Assembly: GCF_023757625.1 (NCBI RefSeq)
Contig: NZ_JALGBZ010000006.1
Location: forward strand, 181,228 to 245,227
DNA: 64,000 nt
Source of the DNA: Halomonas sp. S3-1-1
Lineage (GTDB): Bacteria > Pseudomonadota > Gammaproteobacteria > Pseudomonadales > Halomonadaceae
Direction of reading: 5' to 3'
Below the pieces are notes generated by a model. It did no database searches. It had not been told where the DNA came from and saw only the letters and a list, made by a program, of their open reading frames with translations. The first letter of the stretch is position 1; every line of letters begins with the position of its first letter. This document shows, piece by piece, positions 8,257-16,782 of this stretch. The position numbers were made by a program, and so were the translations under genes.

Positions 8257-8619
8257 TTAGCGTCCGGCGTACTGCAGAATCTCGTAGGAGTAGGCGTATT
8301 GGAAGGTGCCGGTCAGATCAATACAGGAAAGGTCTTCGCGTAGTTCGGACACAATGGCGTTCAGGTCCTTGCCCTTTCGCACGGCGTCTTCGATATTCGA
8401 CTGCGTGGTGAGATACCTCACCAGAGAGTCGAGCAAGAATGTTATCGGCAGCCAGCCCTTTTCGCTTGCAAGAGTGCAGAGTTCGGGGTCGTCGGCGAGC
8501 TTCATGTTTTCGTAGCAAGTACGTGGCGGTGATGGATATCGTGTCAGATAGTCGTTACGAAACCATTCGTTGAACAGGTGCGATACAACGGCTTTTCCAC
8601 CTGGTGTCATTCTCAGCAT
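8257..8619 (-). CDS. Hypothetical protein
   Basis: A 120-residue soluble protein rich in charged residues, with no recognisable motif, signal peptide or membrane segment. It is probably mostly helical (e.g. NIEDAVRKGKDLNAIVSELRED). Two methionines (residues 1 and 4) could start it. It sits between a GNAT gene and the hipBA promoter, divergent from hipBA. The third-position G/C bias is weaker than in most neighbours, so it may be foreign. Confidence 0.5.
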   Translation of the reverse strand: MLRMTPGGKAVVSHLFNEWFRNDYLTRYPSPPRTCYENMKLADDPELCTLASEKGWLPITFLLDSLVRYLTTQSNIEDAVRKGKDLNAIVSELREDLSCIDLTGTFQYAYSYEILQYAGR

Positions 8620-8703
8620 CTATTTAAATAATTAAATCTGCATGGCCCAAGAGAACAAGCCTTTTTTTGCCCTCGACGCGTTCTCTCGCCCACTATCAAA
8701 ATC

Positions 8704-8818
8704 TTCCCTACAAGGATAAAAGCAGAGCATTGACACTTTGATGAATACGTATTTTCCCAATAGGGATAAAAACGCTATACTAGCGCTTATTCGATTCATT
8801 TTTTCCTGATAAGGAAAA
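8704..8818 (+). promoter_or_regulatory. hipBA promoter region with three repeated operator-like palindromes
   Basis: Three copies of a 16-bp palindrome-like element occur at 8704-8719 (TTCCCTACAAGGATAA), 8754-8769 (TTCCCAATAGGGATAA) and 8803-8818 (TTCCTGATAAGGAAAA). Their starts are 50 and 49 bp apart. The shared pattern is TTCCY-N4-RGGAWAA. The last copy is embedded in a perfect 9-bp inverted repeat. A -10-like TATACT at 8776-8781 falls between copies two and three. HipB-type repressors bind spaced inverted TATCC-type sites, so these are good candidates for autoregulation. Confidence 0.7.
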
Positions 8819-8828
8819 AAAATAGCCT

Positions 8829-9086
8829 ATGAGTACTTCTCGGATTCCCGCTAGCGCTACGCCCTTGACCGTTACCCGCGCAGAAGACCTGGGCCTGCTC
8901 ATCCGCCAAACGCGCAAACGCCAAGCGCTGACCCTTGAAACCCTGGCCGGGCTTTGTGGCGTGAGCATACGCTTTCTCAGCGAGTTGGAAAACGGCCGAG
9001 CCTCCTGCGGTTTGGGGCGGGTTCTGCTGGTACTGGAAACGCTGGGAATCGAGCTTTCGGCACAGCCTACGGATATCGATACATGA
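8829..9086 (+). CDS. hipB: HipB-like antitoxin / transcriptional repressor
   Basis: An 85-residue Cro/CI-type helix-turn-helix protein (core LGLLIRQTRKRQALTLETL to FLSELENGRASCGLGRVLLVLETLGI, about residues 21-73). HipB neutralises HipA and represses the operon. The stop overlaps the hipA start (ATGA), which supports translational coupling. Three operator-like repeats lie directly upstream. Confidence 0.9.
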   Translation: MSTSRIPASATPLTVTRAEDLGLLIRQTRKRQALTLETLAGLCGVSIRFLSELENGRASCGLGRVLLVLETLGIELSAQPTDIDT

Positions 9087-10357
9087 TGCCTGATCACTTG
9101 AGCGTTTGGTCCGGCCGAAAACGGGTTGGCGCGCTGTGGCGCGGCGGTGATGGTCGTTTAATGGGGTTCGAATACGATGCCCAATGGCAGGTCAACGGGC
9201 ACGCCATCTCCAATAGCTTGCCCCTTGACCAACGCCTCTGGCCGCCCGAGACGCTGACGGCCCACCACTGGTTCGGCAACCTGCTTCCCGAAGAGCAGGC
9301 ACGGGCCGCGCTGATCCGCCAACTAGGTATTCCCGATGACGATTTTGCGCTACTGGCCGCGATCGGCGGTGATTGCGCCGGCGCGCTCCTGGTTTTGCCG
9401 CCTCACCTCACCCCCAATGCGCTAGAGAAACATTCAGCAAGCGTGCCTCTCTCACCGACCGATCTCAACGAATGGGCGAGCTTCAAACAGCGCTACGCGC
9501 TTTTTCACCCTTCTGCAGACGCTGTCCAGCCGCGCCTGTCACTAGCCGGGGCCCAGGATAAAATACCGGTCATCTGGCAAAACGAACGTTTCCACTTGCC
9601 CCAAGGGTTGTCGCCTTCGTCCCACATCGTTAAATTCGCGGTCGAGGGGCGCGACCTGATCATCTATAACGAGCTGTATCTTAATACGCTAGCAAGCCTG
9701 GTAGGTCTGCCCTGCCCGGCCACGTTCGTACGCCATATGGGAAAACACGCGCTACTGATCGTCGAGCGTTTTGATCGCAATACAGTAAACGGACAACGCG
9801 TACGGATACATCAGGAAGATTTATGCCAAGCCCTAGGCATTGCCCGCACACGAAAATACCAAGAGCATGGCGGGCCGCATTTTGCAGCGTGCATACAGCG
9901 CGTTAGGGAGGTCTGCAAACCGCCGGCCCTCGCGCTTACGCAGTTATTGCGCTGGCAAATTTTCAACGCGCTCGTCGGCAATAGCGACGGACACGCAAAG
10001 AACGTGTCACTACTTCAGGATGATAAAGGTAAGTGGCACATGGCACCGGCCTACGACCTGGTCGGAACGGTGGTACTGGGGTTCGATCCACATCTCGCCT
10101 TTTCCATCGGCGAACAAACCAACTCTCAGCAGCTTTTGCCACGTGACTGGCAGGCGCTGGCCGCGCAAAGTCGCATGAGCTACCCCTTCATCAAGCGCGA
10201 AATCGAGCGACTGCGTCAAAGCCTTCTGGCATGCAGCGATTCAAACGAGCTCAAGAGCCGCTTGCTGACGGCCGGCCTGCCCGAAAAAGGCTGGACACGT
10301 CTTCAGCAGCAGCGCCAGCATATCCACAAGCAGTGTCGAAAGGCAGAGCGTTGGTAA
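9083..10357 (+). CDS. hipA: HipA-like serine/threonine kinase toxin
   Basis: A 424-residue HipA-family kinase. E. coli HipA phosphorylates the glutamyl-tRNA synthetase and induces persistence; the target here is unknown. The domain order is an N-terminal subdomain (HLSVWSGRKRVGAL...), the LSLAGAQDK loop that corresponds to the autophosphorylation segment, the HQEDLCQALG motif, the catalytic loop GNSDGHAKNVSLL and the Mg-binding AYDLV. All catalytic residues look intact. The frame is open further upstream, but the ATG at 9083 overlaps the hipB stop and gives the usual length. Confidence 0.92.
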   Translation: MMPDHLSVWSGRKRVGALWRGGDGRLMGFEYDAQWQVNGHAISNSLPLDQRLWPPETLTAHHWFGNLLPEEQARAALIRQLGIPDDDFALLAAIGGDCAGALLVLPPHLTPNALEKHSASVPLSPTDLNEWASFKQRYALFHPSADAVQPRLSLAGAQDKIPVIWQNERFHLPQGLSPSSHIVKFAVEGRDLIIYNELYLNTLASLVGLPCPATFVRHMGKHALLIVERFDRNTVNGQRVRIHQEDLCQALGIARTRKYQEHGGPHFAACIQRVREVCKPPALALTQLLRWQIFNALVGNSDGHAKNVSLLQDDKGKWHMAPAYDLVGTVVLGFDPHLAFSIGEQTNSQQLLPRDWQALAAQSRMSYPFIKREIERLRQSLLACSDSNELKSRLLTAGLPEKGWTRLQQQRQHIHKQCRKAERW

Positions 10358-10442
10358 ATATATAGCGCATCAATGTATTTCAGCACCCGGCCACGTTGAG
10401 TCAGAAAAACCCACTAGACTTGGCTAACGCGTACCGATTTCG

Positions 10443-11954
10443 ATGACGACACCAAGGATGGTCATGGCCGCTTATTTTCACCTTCTCCACACACACCGTG
10501 CGCTTCGCTTTCTTGCCCCAATACTGCTGCTGGGTATGCTGCTGAGCGCCTTCGCCTACGCCGGCGACGATGCTACCGCCCCGGTGGAGCCGAGAGGCGA
10601 ATCGCCAGCAGGGCAAATCGAAACCACGCCCTCGCCGCAAAAGGATGCGGAGATCGCCCAGCGCATTGGCGGCATCTTTTCCGAGATCGACGGGCTTTCC
10701 GCAGTCGATGTTAGCGTGACCCAAGGGATCGTGACGCTCTCTGGTGAAACGGCCAACGAGCGTAAGGCGCAGCAGGCGGTGGGCTTGGCCAACCGGCTCA
10801 CCGACGTGGTCATGGTTAACGACACGATCGACCGCACTCTGGATGTACAGGACAACGTCGCCACCGCCTACCAGGGGCTACGCGCGCGGGGCCAGAGCCT
10901 TTTGCGGGCGCTTCCGCTGATAGTGGTGGGCTTTTTGATTTTTGGCGCGGTTGCGTGGTTCGGGGCGTGGCTCTCGAATCGCAAGCACTTGTGGCAGCGC
11001 GTGACGCCCAACCCTTTCGTCGCGGAGCTGGTGGCGCAAACGGTCAAGGTCGTGTTCATGGTGCTGGGGCTGATCATGGCGTTGAGCCTGGTCGGCGCTG
11101 AAACCATCATCGGCACGCTCTTGGGCGGCGCCGGGGTGATCGGTATCGCGATCGGCTTTGCGGTCAAGGACACCATCGAGAACTACATTGCCTCACTCAT
11201 GCTCAGCATCCGCCAGCCCTTCCAGGCCCGCGATCACGTGGTCATCAACGACCGTGAAGGCATCGTGGTGCGCCTGACCTCGCGCGCCACCATCCTGATG
11301 ACGCTGGAAGGCAACCAGCTGCGCATTCCTAACGCCGACGTGTTCAAGGGCATCATCCTCAACTACACCCAAAACCCGGAGCGCCGCTTCGATTTCGAGC
11401 TGGGCGTGGACGCCAACGACGACCCTCTGGCTGCCATCAAGGTTGGCCTCGATGCATTAAACGGGCTGCCCTTCGTGCTGGGCGAACCCAAGTCCGTGGG
11501 TGTCATCACCAACGTGGGGGATTCCAACATCGTGCTGGAGTTTCAAGGCTGGGTGAACCAATCCACCACGGATTTCGGTAAGGCGCGCAGCATCGCCATC
11601 CGCGAAACCAAGCACGCGCTGGAACACCACGGCTTCACTCTGCCCGAGCCGATCTATCGGCTCAGCTTTCGCCCGGAGCTCGAAGAGTCGCTCGCGCGTC
11701 TTCAAAATGGAAAGCTTATTGAGCCCAACCCGACCCGGCCCGAGGCCGCTTCCAGCGAGCCGGCCCTCGATACCGCCGCTGACAAGGAGAAACAGCAGGC
11801 CAGGGCGCGCGCCCAGCGCATACTCGAGGGTGAACAGACCGACGGCGTGTTCGACGCACGGCCCGACGAGAAGCTGATGAAAAAGGTCGAAGAGGAGATC
11901 GCACAGACCTCCAGTGAAACCGATTTGTTAAGCAAGCGCCAAGACCGAGAGTAG
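10443..11954 (+). CDS. MscS-family mechanosensitive channel with periplasmic BON domain
   Basis: A 503-residue inner-membrane protein. An N-terminal hydrophobic segment or signal (about residues 20-40) precedes a BON domain (about 70-125, DVSVTQGIVTLSGETAN). Three membrane segments follow at about 157-177, 195-215 and 222-245; the last is the Gly/Ala-rich pore helix LLGGAGVIGIAIGFAVKDT. The MscS beta domain (RQPFQARDHVVINDREGIV, LRIPNADVFKG) and a charged C-terminal tail complete it. It should release solutes on hypo-osmotic shock. The BON domain suggests an envelope-binding input. Methionines at residues 6 and 8 are alternative starts. Confidence 0.88.
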   Translation: MTTPRMVMAAYFHLLHTHRALRFLAPILLLGMLLSAFAYAGDDATAPVEPRGESPAGQIETTPSPQKDAEIAQRIGGIFSEIDGLSAVDVSVTQGIVTLSGETANERKAQQAVGLANRLTDVVMVNDTIDRTLDVQDNVATAYQGLRARGQSLLRALPLIVVGFLIFGAVAWFGAWLSNRKHLWQRVTPNPFVAELVAQTVKVVFMVLGLIMALSLVGAETIIGTLLGGAGVIGIAIGFAVKDTIENYIASLMLSIRQPFQARDHVVINDREGIVVRLTSRATILMTLEGNQLRIPNADVFKGIILNYTQNPERRFDFELGVDANDDPLAAIKVGLDALNGLPFVLGEPKSVGVITNVGDSNIVLEFQGWVNQSTTDFGKARSIAIRETKHALEHHGFTLPEPIYRLSFRPELEESLARLQNGKLIEPNPTRPEAASSEPALDTAADKEKQQARARAQRILEGEQTDGVFDARPDEKLMKKVEEEIAQTSSETDLLSKRQDRE

Positions 11955-12048
11955 ACGAGCCGATCAACCCCTAACGAACTCGGCGGCGCCAGCCGAGAAA
12001 AGACTCGAGCCCGCGCAGAACCGCGTGCCACCTAAACGTAGGGGCCCA

Positions 12049-12720
12049 ATGAATCCTTACAGTGATGAAAAGATCGTCGATTCCTGGCACAAGAATGCCG
12101 CGCCGTGGACCAACGCAGTGCGAGACGGATATATCGAAAGCCGCAAACTCGTGACCGACGAGGCGATCCAGCAGGCCGTGCTGAGCCGCTCGCCCAACAC
12201 CGTGCTCGATATCGGCTGCGGTGAAGGGTGGCTCGTTCGCGAACTCGCGCCTTACGTGCAACGTCTGGTCGGGGTCGACGCCATACCGGCCCTCGTCGAG
12301 CGTGCCCAAGCAGCGGGCCAAGGAGATTTTCGCGTTTTAACCTATGAGGCGATCGCCGCCCACGCCATCGATGAGACGTTCGATGCGGTGGTGTGTAATT
12401 TTTCGCTGCTCGGTCAGGCGTCGGTAGACGGGTTGTTCAGCGTCGCACCCACGCTTTTAAAACCCGGCGGCGTGTTTATCGTACAGACGCTGCATCCCGC
12501 GATGTCGGAAATTTCGCCTTACCTCGATGGCTGGCATGAGGGCTCGTGGGCAGGCTTCGATGACAACTTTACCGACCCGGCGCCCTGGTATTTTAGAACG
12601 CTCGGCAGTTGGATGAAGCTGTTTTCGAATAACGGTTTGCAACTGCTCGATGTTCGCGAACCGATCCATCCCAAAACGCAGAAACCTGCGTCGATCATTT
12701 TCATTGGGGCTCACCGGTGA
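12049..12720 (+). CDS. Class I SAM-dependent methyltransferase
   Basis: A 223-residue methyltransferase with SAM motif I VLDIGCGEGWLVRELAP, motif II acidic residue in LVGVDAIPALVERA and the later PGGVFIVQTLHP strand. The C-terminal part contains WHEGSWAGFDD and WYFRTLGSW, typical of small-molecule methyltransferases related to the UbiE/ubiG fold. The ATG at 12049 has a nearby GGGG ribosome-binding site and starts the conserved NPYSDEKIVDSWH segment; the frame extends 8 codons upstream. The substrate is unknown. Confidence 0.82.
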   Translation: MNPYSDEKIVDSWHKNAAPWTNAVRDGYIESRKLVTDEAIQQAVLSRSPNTVLDIGCGEGWLVRELAPYVQRLVGVDAIPALVERAQAAGQGDFRVLTYEAIAAHAIDETFDAVVCNFSLLGQASVDGLFSVAPTLLKPGGVFIVQTLHPAMSEISPYLDGWHEGSWAGFDDNFTDPAPWYFRTLGSWMKLFSNNGLQLLDVREPIHPKTQKPASIIFIGAHR

Positions 12721-12877
12721 AGAAGTGCCAAGCGCCTTCACCCTTTATTCAAGAGGCGCTTCAACTGCTTCATTAGCTATTGCTTGTAAAAAAAGCCTCG
12801 CACTTTATGATGACCCGTTAGCCATGTACTGACTTACAAGAAAGCGGGTATTCATCGGGTGCATTGGGGCAAACGTT

Positions 12878-13741
12878 TTGAAAAAAATAGCAGGAATCGG
12901 GTGTTGGCTGGTTGGCGTGCCGTTCTTTGCGCAAGCAAGCCTTCACCTCCCGGAAGAGACGACCGTCGAAGGCGGCCGCTTTTATGTGGGGACGGATTTT
13001 GGTGAACAGGACTACATTGGTAACGCCAACCTGTCTACCGAATCATTTCAGATAATGACCACAGAAGTCCCCTACCGGCTCTACCGATACGTGCAGACCT
13101 GGGCACTGGCGCACGGCTATGCGCTCAACGATGCCTGCAATGGCGCCACGCTCGACGGCTGTGAATCAGACAGCCACGATAACGGTCAGCATCCTGCCGT
13201 CAACGTCACCTGGTGGGATGCCATCCTGTTTGCCAATGCCCTGAGCGAACATCAGGGGCTGGCCCCCTATTACCTGAATGCCGACGGAGCGCCTCTCAAG
13301 GACGCACCTCAAGATGATAGCGTCAACATAACGAGAGCGTCCGACGCCTCGGGGTACCGATTGCCGGATATGGTCGAGTGGCACGTCGCGGCCCGAGGTG
13401 GCCATCAAGGAGTAGCGGACGGCTCCTACGCCTACCCTCACGCGGGAGGCGCGCAACCGGCCACCGTGGCCAACTTTCCCGCTGAAAATGGCACCGTCTC
13501 GGGCACACTGCCCGTGGGCACTAAACGGCCCAACGCGCTGGGGCTTTACGATATGAGCGGTAACGCAGCGGAGTGGATCGACGAAAGAAATCATTACGCA
13601 CGGGGTATCCCGCTGTACTACTTCTGCGGCGGCAGTTTCCAACAGGCCGTCGATAACATGCTATCGGGCTGCGATGTACATTCCCCGCGCTTTGGCATGC
13701 CCGACATTGGCTTCAGGCTGATCAGAGCCGCCCATGATTAA
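12878..13741 (+). CDS. Secreted formylglycine-generating-enzyme (SUMF1/FGE) family protein
   Basis: A 287-residue FGE-sulfatase-domain protein with a signal peptide (KKIAGIGCWLVGVPFFAQA). The domain is recognised by VEGGRFYVGTDF, TEVPYRLYRY, HPAVNVTWWDAILFANALS, YRLPDMVEWHVAARGG, LGLYDMSGNAAEWID and the closing GFRLIRAA. True FGE enzymes oxidise a sulfatase cysteine; many bacterial members do other reactions or are only structural. The catalytic Cys pair is not clear, so function is open. The start is TTG at 12878. The stop overlaps the next gene. Confidence 0.8.
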   Translation: MKKIAGIGCWLVGVPFFAQASLHLPEETTVEGGRFYVGTDFGEQDYIGNANLSTESFQIMTTEVPYRLYRYVQTWALAHGYALNDACNGATLDGCESDSHDNGQHPAVNVTWWDAILFANALSEHQGLAPYYLNADGAPLKDAPQDDSVNITRASDASGYRLPDMVEWHVAARGGHQGVADGSYAYPHAGGAQPATVANFPAENGTVSGTLPVGTKRPNALGLYDMSGNAAEWIDERNHYARGIPLYYFCGGSFQQAVDNMLSGCDVHSPRFGMPDIGFRLIRAAHD

Positions 13742-14276
13742 AAGATTCTTAGTGAGTGTGGCGATGCTTTTCAGCAGCGCTGCCGCGGCGTCTTCCCACA
13801 TCGAGCTGGACGCCGGCATCAATCGTATCGATCTCAACGGCAACGGTCGCGAAGATTACGTCGTGGCTTCGATATTCGATCGAAACATGTCGTACAGCCA
13901 TCACGCGCTCACCTTCTTCATCCACCTACCCAGCGACGAGTTCGCCATTGTGCCCGCTACCGATCGCGATACCTTCACTTGGCTCGATCATCGAGTTTTC
14001 TCGGGTGCCATCATCGTTCGGGATAACCAGCTCTTCGAATCCGAAGGTGAGGTGTTTTTGGTCGTCGCGCGAAAACATCTCGAGGGGGCCGACGTGTTCG
14101 GCCCCGGCCATTTTACGTTCGAGGTGTATGGCCTGCGAGAATTCAGCCAACACCCCGGTACCCCTCTCTACCAATGGTCGCGCTTGAAGACGTTCGAGTC
14201 GGCCGAGCCTCATCTCTCTGCCGAACAGGCTTTTGAAGAAATCGACGATCACGTTTTACCAGGCGCTACTCGATGA
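13734..14276 (+). CDS. Secreted hypothetical protein, possibly CarG-like
   Basis: A 180-residue protein with a signal peptide (RFLVSVAMLFSSAAAASS). The mature start has an Asp/Asn-rich motif, RIDLNGNGREDYVVAS, like calcium-binding FG-GAP or CarG-family sequences, followed by a strand with HHALTFFIHL. CarG-type proteins give carbapenem self-resistance in carbapenem producers. The resemblance here is only to short motifs and is weak. Its ATG overlaps the FGE-family stop by 8 bp, so the two are translationally coupled. Its 3' end overlaps the convergent metallo-hydrolase gene by 11 bp. Confidence 0.55.
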   Translation: MIKRFLVSVAMLFSSAAAASSHIELDAGINRIDLNGNGREDYVVASIFDRNMSYSHHALTFFIHLPSDEFAIVPATDRDTFTWLDHRVFSGAIIVRDNQLFESEGEVFLVVARKHLEGADVFGPGHFTFEVYGLREFSQHPGTPLYQWSRLKTFESAEPHLSAEQAFEEIDDHVLPGATR

Positions 14277-15183
14277 TATCGAGATCCTCGCCCAGAATGA
14301 CGTTGCCATCGTAGTTCGCCTTGACCTCATCGACCACGCCGTCGATAGGCGCGCCGTAATGGAGGACGTGAGTGAGTACGAGAATGCCTGGGTTAGCCTC
14401 GGAGGCGATATCGGCAAGTTCGTTGGTCAGCGTATGCGCGTACTGATGATAGGCCTGCCAGTCGGGTGAGAGATCGCTCCATCCATCACGGCTGATCACT
14501 TCGTGGATAAGTACATCAGCACCCTGCGCTTGGCGAGCGACTTCGCTATTGGCCGAAGTGTCGCCCGAAATAACGATCGTTTTGTCCGGTGTCGTCACCT
14601 TGAAACCATAAGCTGCCTCCCAATCGCCATGTGAGACGGGGAATGCCTCGACCCGCAGGCCGTTTTCCTCGAACACGGTGCCGGGGGCTTCGAACTCACT
14701 GACGTTGGCTCTGGCTGCATCAGGATTGGTCACCGGGCTCTTGTCACTCAAGCGCGTTTCGGTATCGAGAGCGAGAAGTTGATAAGCGCCCTCACTCATT
14801 TGGCGAGTGCCAACCGGGCCGAAAAGGTTGATAGGGTTTTCTCTGCGCCACCAGTAGGTGCCCAGTAATTCGGGAAAATCGAGAATGTGATCGCTGTGAA
14901 GATGGGTTAGAAACACATGATCGATATTCGGCGGATACAGCGCCTCGATGTCGTACTGCTCAAAGGCCTGGATCGCCCGCTGAGTCACGCCCGCTCCGAT
15001 ATCGAAAACGTAGGCCTCACCGTCATAAACGACGGCGACACTGGCACCCGCGCGCTCTCCATTGGGCACCGGTGTTCCCGTGCCAAGCATGATAACGTCC
15101 GTATCGGCGCTAGCCGCTGCCTTAAACGCTAGAGCGGCGCCCAGTAAGGCTGCTAGTGGGTACACCTTTTTTATACTCAGCAT
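14266..15183 (-). CDS. Secreted MBL-fold metallo-hydrolase
   Basis: A 305-residue protein with a signal peptide (YPLAALLGAALAFKAAASA). The metallo-beta-lactamase fold shows LGTGTPVPNGERAGASVAV at the first strand, the zinc motif THLHSDH, the later FPVSHG histidine, SGDTSAN with the bridging aspartate, and a final LTHVLH. The pattern is that of the RNase Z/arylsulfatase-like branch and not a classic beta-lactamase. It is predicted periplasmic, so a small-molecule or ester substrate is likely. It is monocistronic and convergent with the CarG-like gene. Confidence 0.82.
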   Translation of the reverse strand: MLSIKKVYPLAALLGAALAFKAAASADTDVIMLGTGTPVPNGERAGASVAVVYDGEAYVFDIGAGVTQRAIQAFEQYDIEALYPPNIDHVFLTHLHSDHILDFPELLGTYWWRRENPINLFGPVGTRQMSEGAYQLLALDTETRLSDKSPVTNPDAARANVSEFEAPGTVFEENGLRVEAFPVSHGDWEAAYGFKVTTPDKTIVISGDTSANSEVARQAQGADVLIHEVISRDGWSDLSPDWQAYHQYAHTLTNELADIASEANPGILVLTHVLHYGAPIDGVVDEVKANYDGNVILGEDLDIIE

Positions 15184-15484
15184 CGTTCCCCCTTAATAAC
15201 CGTAAAGTCCACCATGTGAACAAAAATACGTTTCATGAACTTAATGCTATCAAGGGTTTAACTAATCAAATATTAGACCTAAATATCAGTTCTTCATGAT
15301 ACGGGTAAGCCAGGACACCGCTAATAGCGCCTTGATAGATTTATCGGTGGCGTCGAAATGGTACGAGCACTCCCCAGACTTAGCGTTGATGAGCGACGCG
15401 GCATATATTCAAAACGAATAGCGAAGCAGCTTTCACTTCCGGTGAATCAGGTAAACTAGAAGCAAAGTACACAAAGGATCAACG
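15184..15484. other. Intergenic region, no gene seen
   Basis: About 300 bp between divergent genes, noticeably AT-rich in its first half. It should hold the promoters of the MBL-fold gene and the secreted VasI-like gene. I see no open frame with coding character, no hairpin-T terminator and no repeat. Confidence 0.5.
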
Positions 15485-15982
15485 ATGAACATCGACAAGC
15501 CCCTAATCGCCCTACTGGCGCTGTTACCCGCCGTAACCTTGGCCCAGGACGCCCCTGCCGGTTCGCAGTGGCAAACCGAAGAGCACCACGAGGAGGAACT
15601 CGATCTACACTTCGTCGTGCTCAAGACTCACGCGATCGGACTCGCTCAGCCAACCATCGTGTTTCGCTGTTTTGAGGACACGACCGTGGCCTATTTCAAC
15701 CTGTTCGGCCAGGACGAAACCGAGACCTACGAGTATGGCCCCGTCACGGTGCAACTGGATGACGAGGAGCCGCAAAACTACGAGATGCAGGCGATCGATG
15801 GCGGCCAGGCGATTGGCTTTTGGGAAGGTGAAGACGCCATCCCCTTTATCGAAAGCCTGCTCGGCGCCCAGACGCTCGCCATGAGCGTGACGCCAGTGGA
15901 CGGCGACCCGATAGAGATGGAATTCAACATCGCAGGCATCGATACGATGATCGAGCCGATCCGCGATACCTGCAGCTGGTAA
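15485..15982 (+). CDS. Secreted VasI/TagO-like protein
   Basis: A 165-residue exported protein (signal peptide ending TLA-QD). The mature part shows TIVFRCFEDTTVAYFNLFG, a central Asp/Glu-rich beta region and a C-terminal EFNIAGIDTMIEPIRDTCSW. The paired Cys (one in FRCF, one in the final CSW) and the IAG-x5-I-x5-C-x-W ending resemble VasI-type proteins of type VI secretion loci. No other type VI genes are nearby, so it is an orphan and the role is uncertain. Confidence 0.55.
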   Translation: MNIDKPLIALLALLPAVTLAQDAPAGSQWQTEEHHEEELDLHFVVLKTHAIGLAQPTIVFRCFEDTTVAYFNLFGQDETETYEYGPVTVQLDDEEPQNYEMQAIDGGQAIGFWEGEDAIPFIESLLGAQTLAMSVTPVDGDPIEMEFNIAGIDTMIEPIRDTCSW

Positions 15983-15993
15983 ACCTCACCGCG

Positions 15994-16314
15994 TTAAGCG
16001 ATCGCATTCAAAACCGCGCCAAGCTCTGCAAGCGGATACGCCTCGCCCTCCACGACAGCGATGGCCTCGAACGGAGCCACCTCGATCATGTACTCCCGGT
16101 CGCCGTCCGGGTAGCACATCAGCGTCATGAGGATGCGCCCTCTACCCTCTTCGATCCGCCGCAGATCCCAGGGGCTGCCGGTCAAATCGAGCAGCACGCT
16201 TCCCGTGGCGCGCTCGGTGATGACCGGCGAGTAAACCCACAGCGACATGCGCATCTCATGGGGATGAGTGGTGATTTCAAACTCGCCGTTCAGCGCGTAC
16301 TGGGGTGTTTCCAT
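15994..16314 (-). CDS. Hypothetical protein
   Basis: A 106-residue soluble protein with no recognised domain. The ATG at 16314 was preferred because the upstream part of the frame is Arg/Gly-rich shadow sequence lying over the gdx gene. It contains several short beta-like segments (LNGEFEITTH, RMSLWVYSPVI, ILMTLMCYP) and a helical end. It lies 23 bp downstream of gdx in the same direction and may be co-transcribed. Confidence 0.5.
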   Translation of the reverse strand: METPQYALNGEFEITTHPHEMRMSLWVYSPVITERATGSVLLDLTGSPWDLRRIEEGRGRILMTLMCYPDGDREYMIEVAPFEAIAVVEGEAYPLAELGAVLNAIA

Positions 16315-16337
16315 GACGGTTTCCTTTAGTACGCGCT

Positions 16338-16655
16338 TCACGCGTGAGAGAGCTTGAGCCCGACCAGGCCCGCGCAAATCAGCGTTAAGCTCACCAGTTT
16401 GAACACGCCTGCGGATTCCCCGAACAGCGCGATGCCCATGATCGCCGTACCCACCGCACCGATGCCGACCCAAATCGCGTAGGCGGTGCCTACCGGCAGA
16501 TTTTTAAGCGCCAGGCCCAGCAGCAGAAAACTCGTCGCCAGGGCGAACACCGTCCAGACGCTGGGCCAGAGTTTGGTGAAGCCTTGGGAGTATTTCAGCC
16601 CAACGGCCCAGCCGATCTCCAAAAGACCTGCGACAAATAGAATGATCCAGCTCAT
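16338..16655 (-). CDS. gdx: Gdx/SugE-type guanidinium exporter (SMR family)
   Basis: A 105-residue four-helix inner-membrane transporter of the small multidrug resistance family that works as an antiparallel dimer. E13, W16, S42, Y59 and W62, the residues that line the guanidinium site in characterised Gdx proteins, are all conserved, and the helix-1 segment [18 protein letters not shown] is typical of Gdx and not EmrE. The ATG at 16655 follows a perfect AGGAGG. No convincing guanidine riboswitch is visible upstream. Confidence 0.88.
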   Translation of the reverse strand: MSWIILFVAGLLEIGWAVGLKYSQGFTKLWPSVWTVFALATSFLLLGLALKNLPVGTAYAIWVGIGAVGTAIMGIALFGESAGVFKLVSLTLICAGLVGLKLSHA

Positions 16656-16782
16656 GTAGTCCTCCTGGTCGGGAGCTCTGTTGACGTCCACTTCTGGAAC
16701 AGATTAAAACGGCCTCGTTCGCCATGGGTGATTGCATACTAAAAGACCTCGGCGTTCGTTCTCGATAGGCAGCGTTAGAACT

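Noticed and set aside
16656..16760. Possible guanidine riboswitch before the Gdx gene
   Set aside because: There are ACGA-like tetramers, but no pair of closed hairpins with ACGR loops near the start codon as in guanidine-II, and no guanidine-I or -III core.
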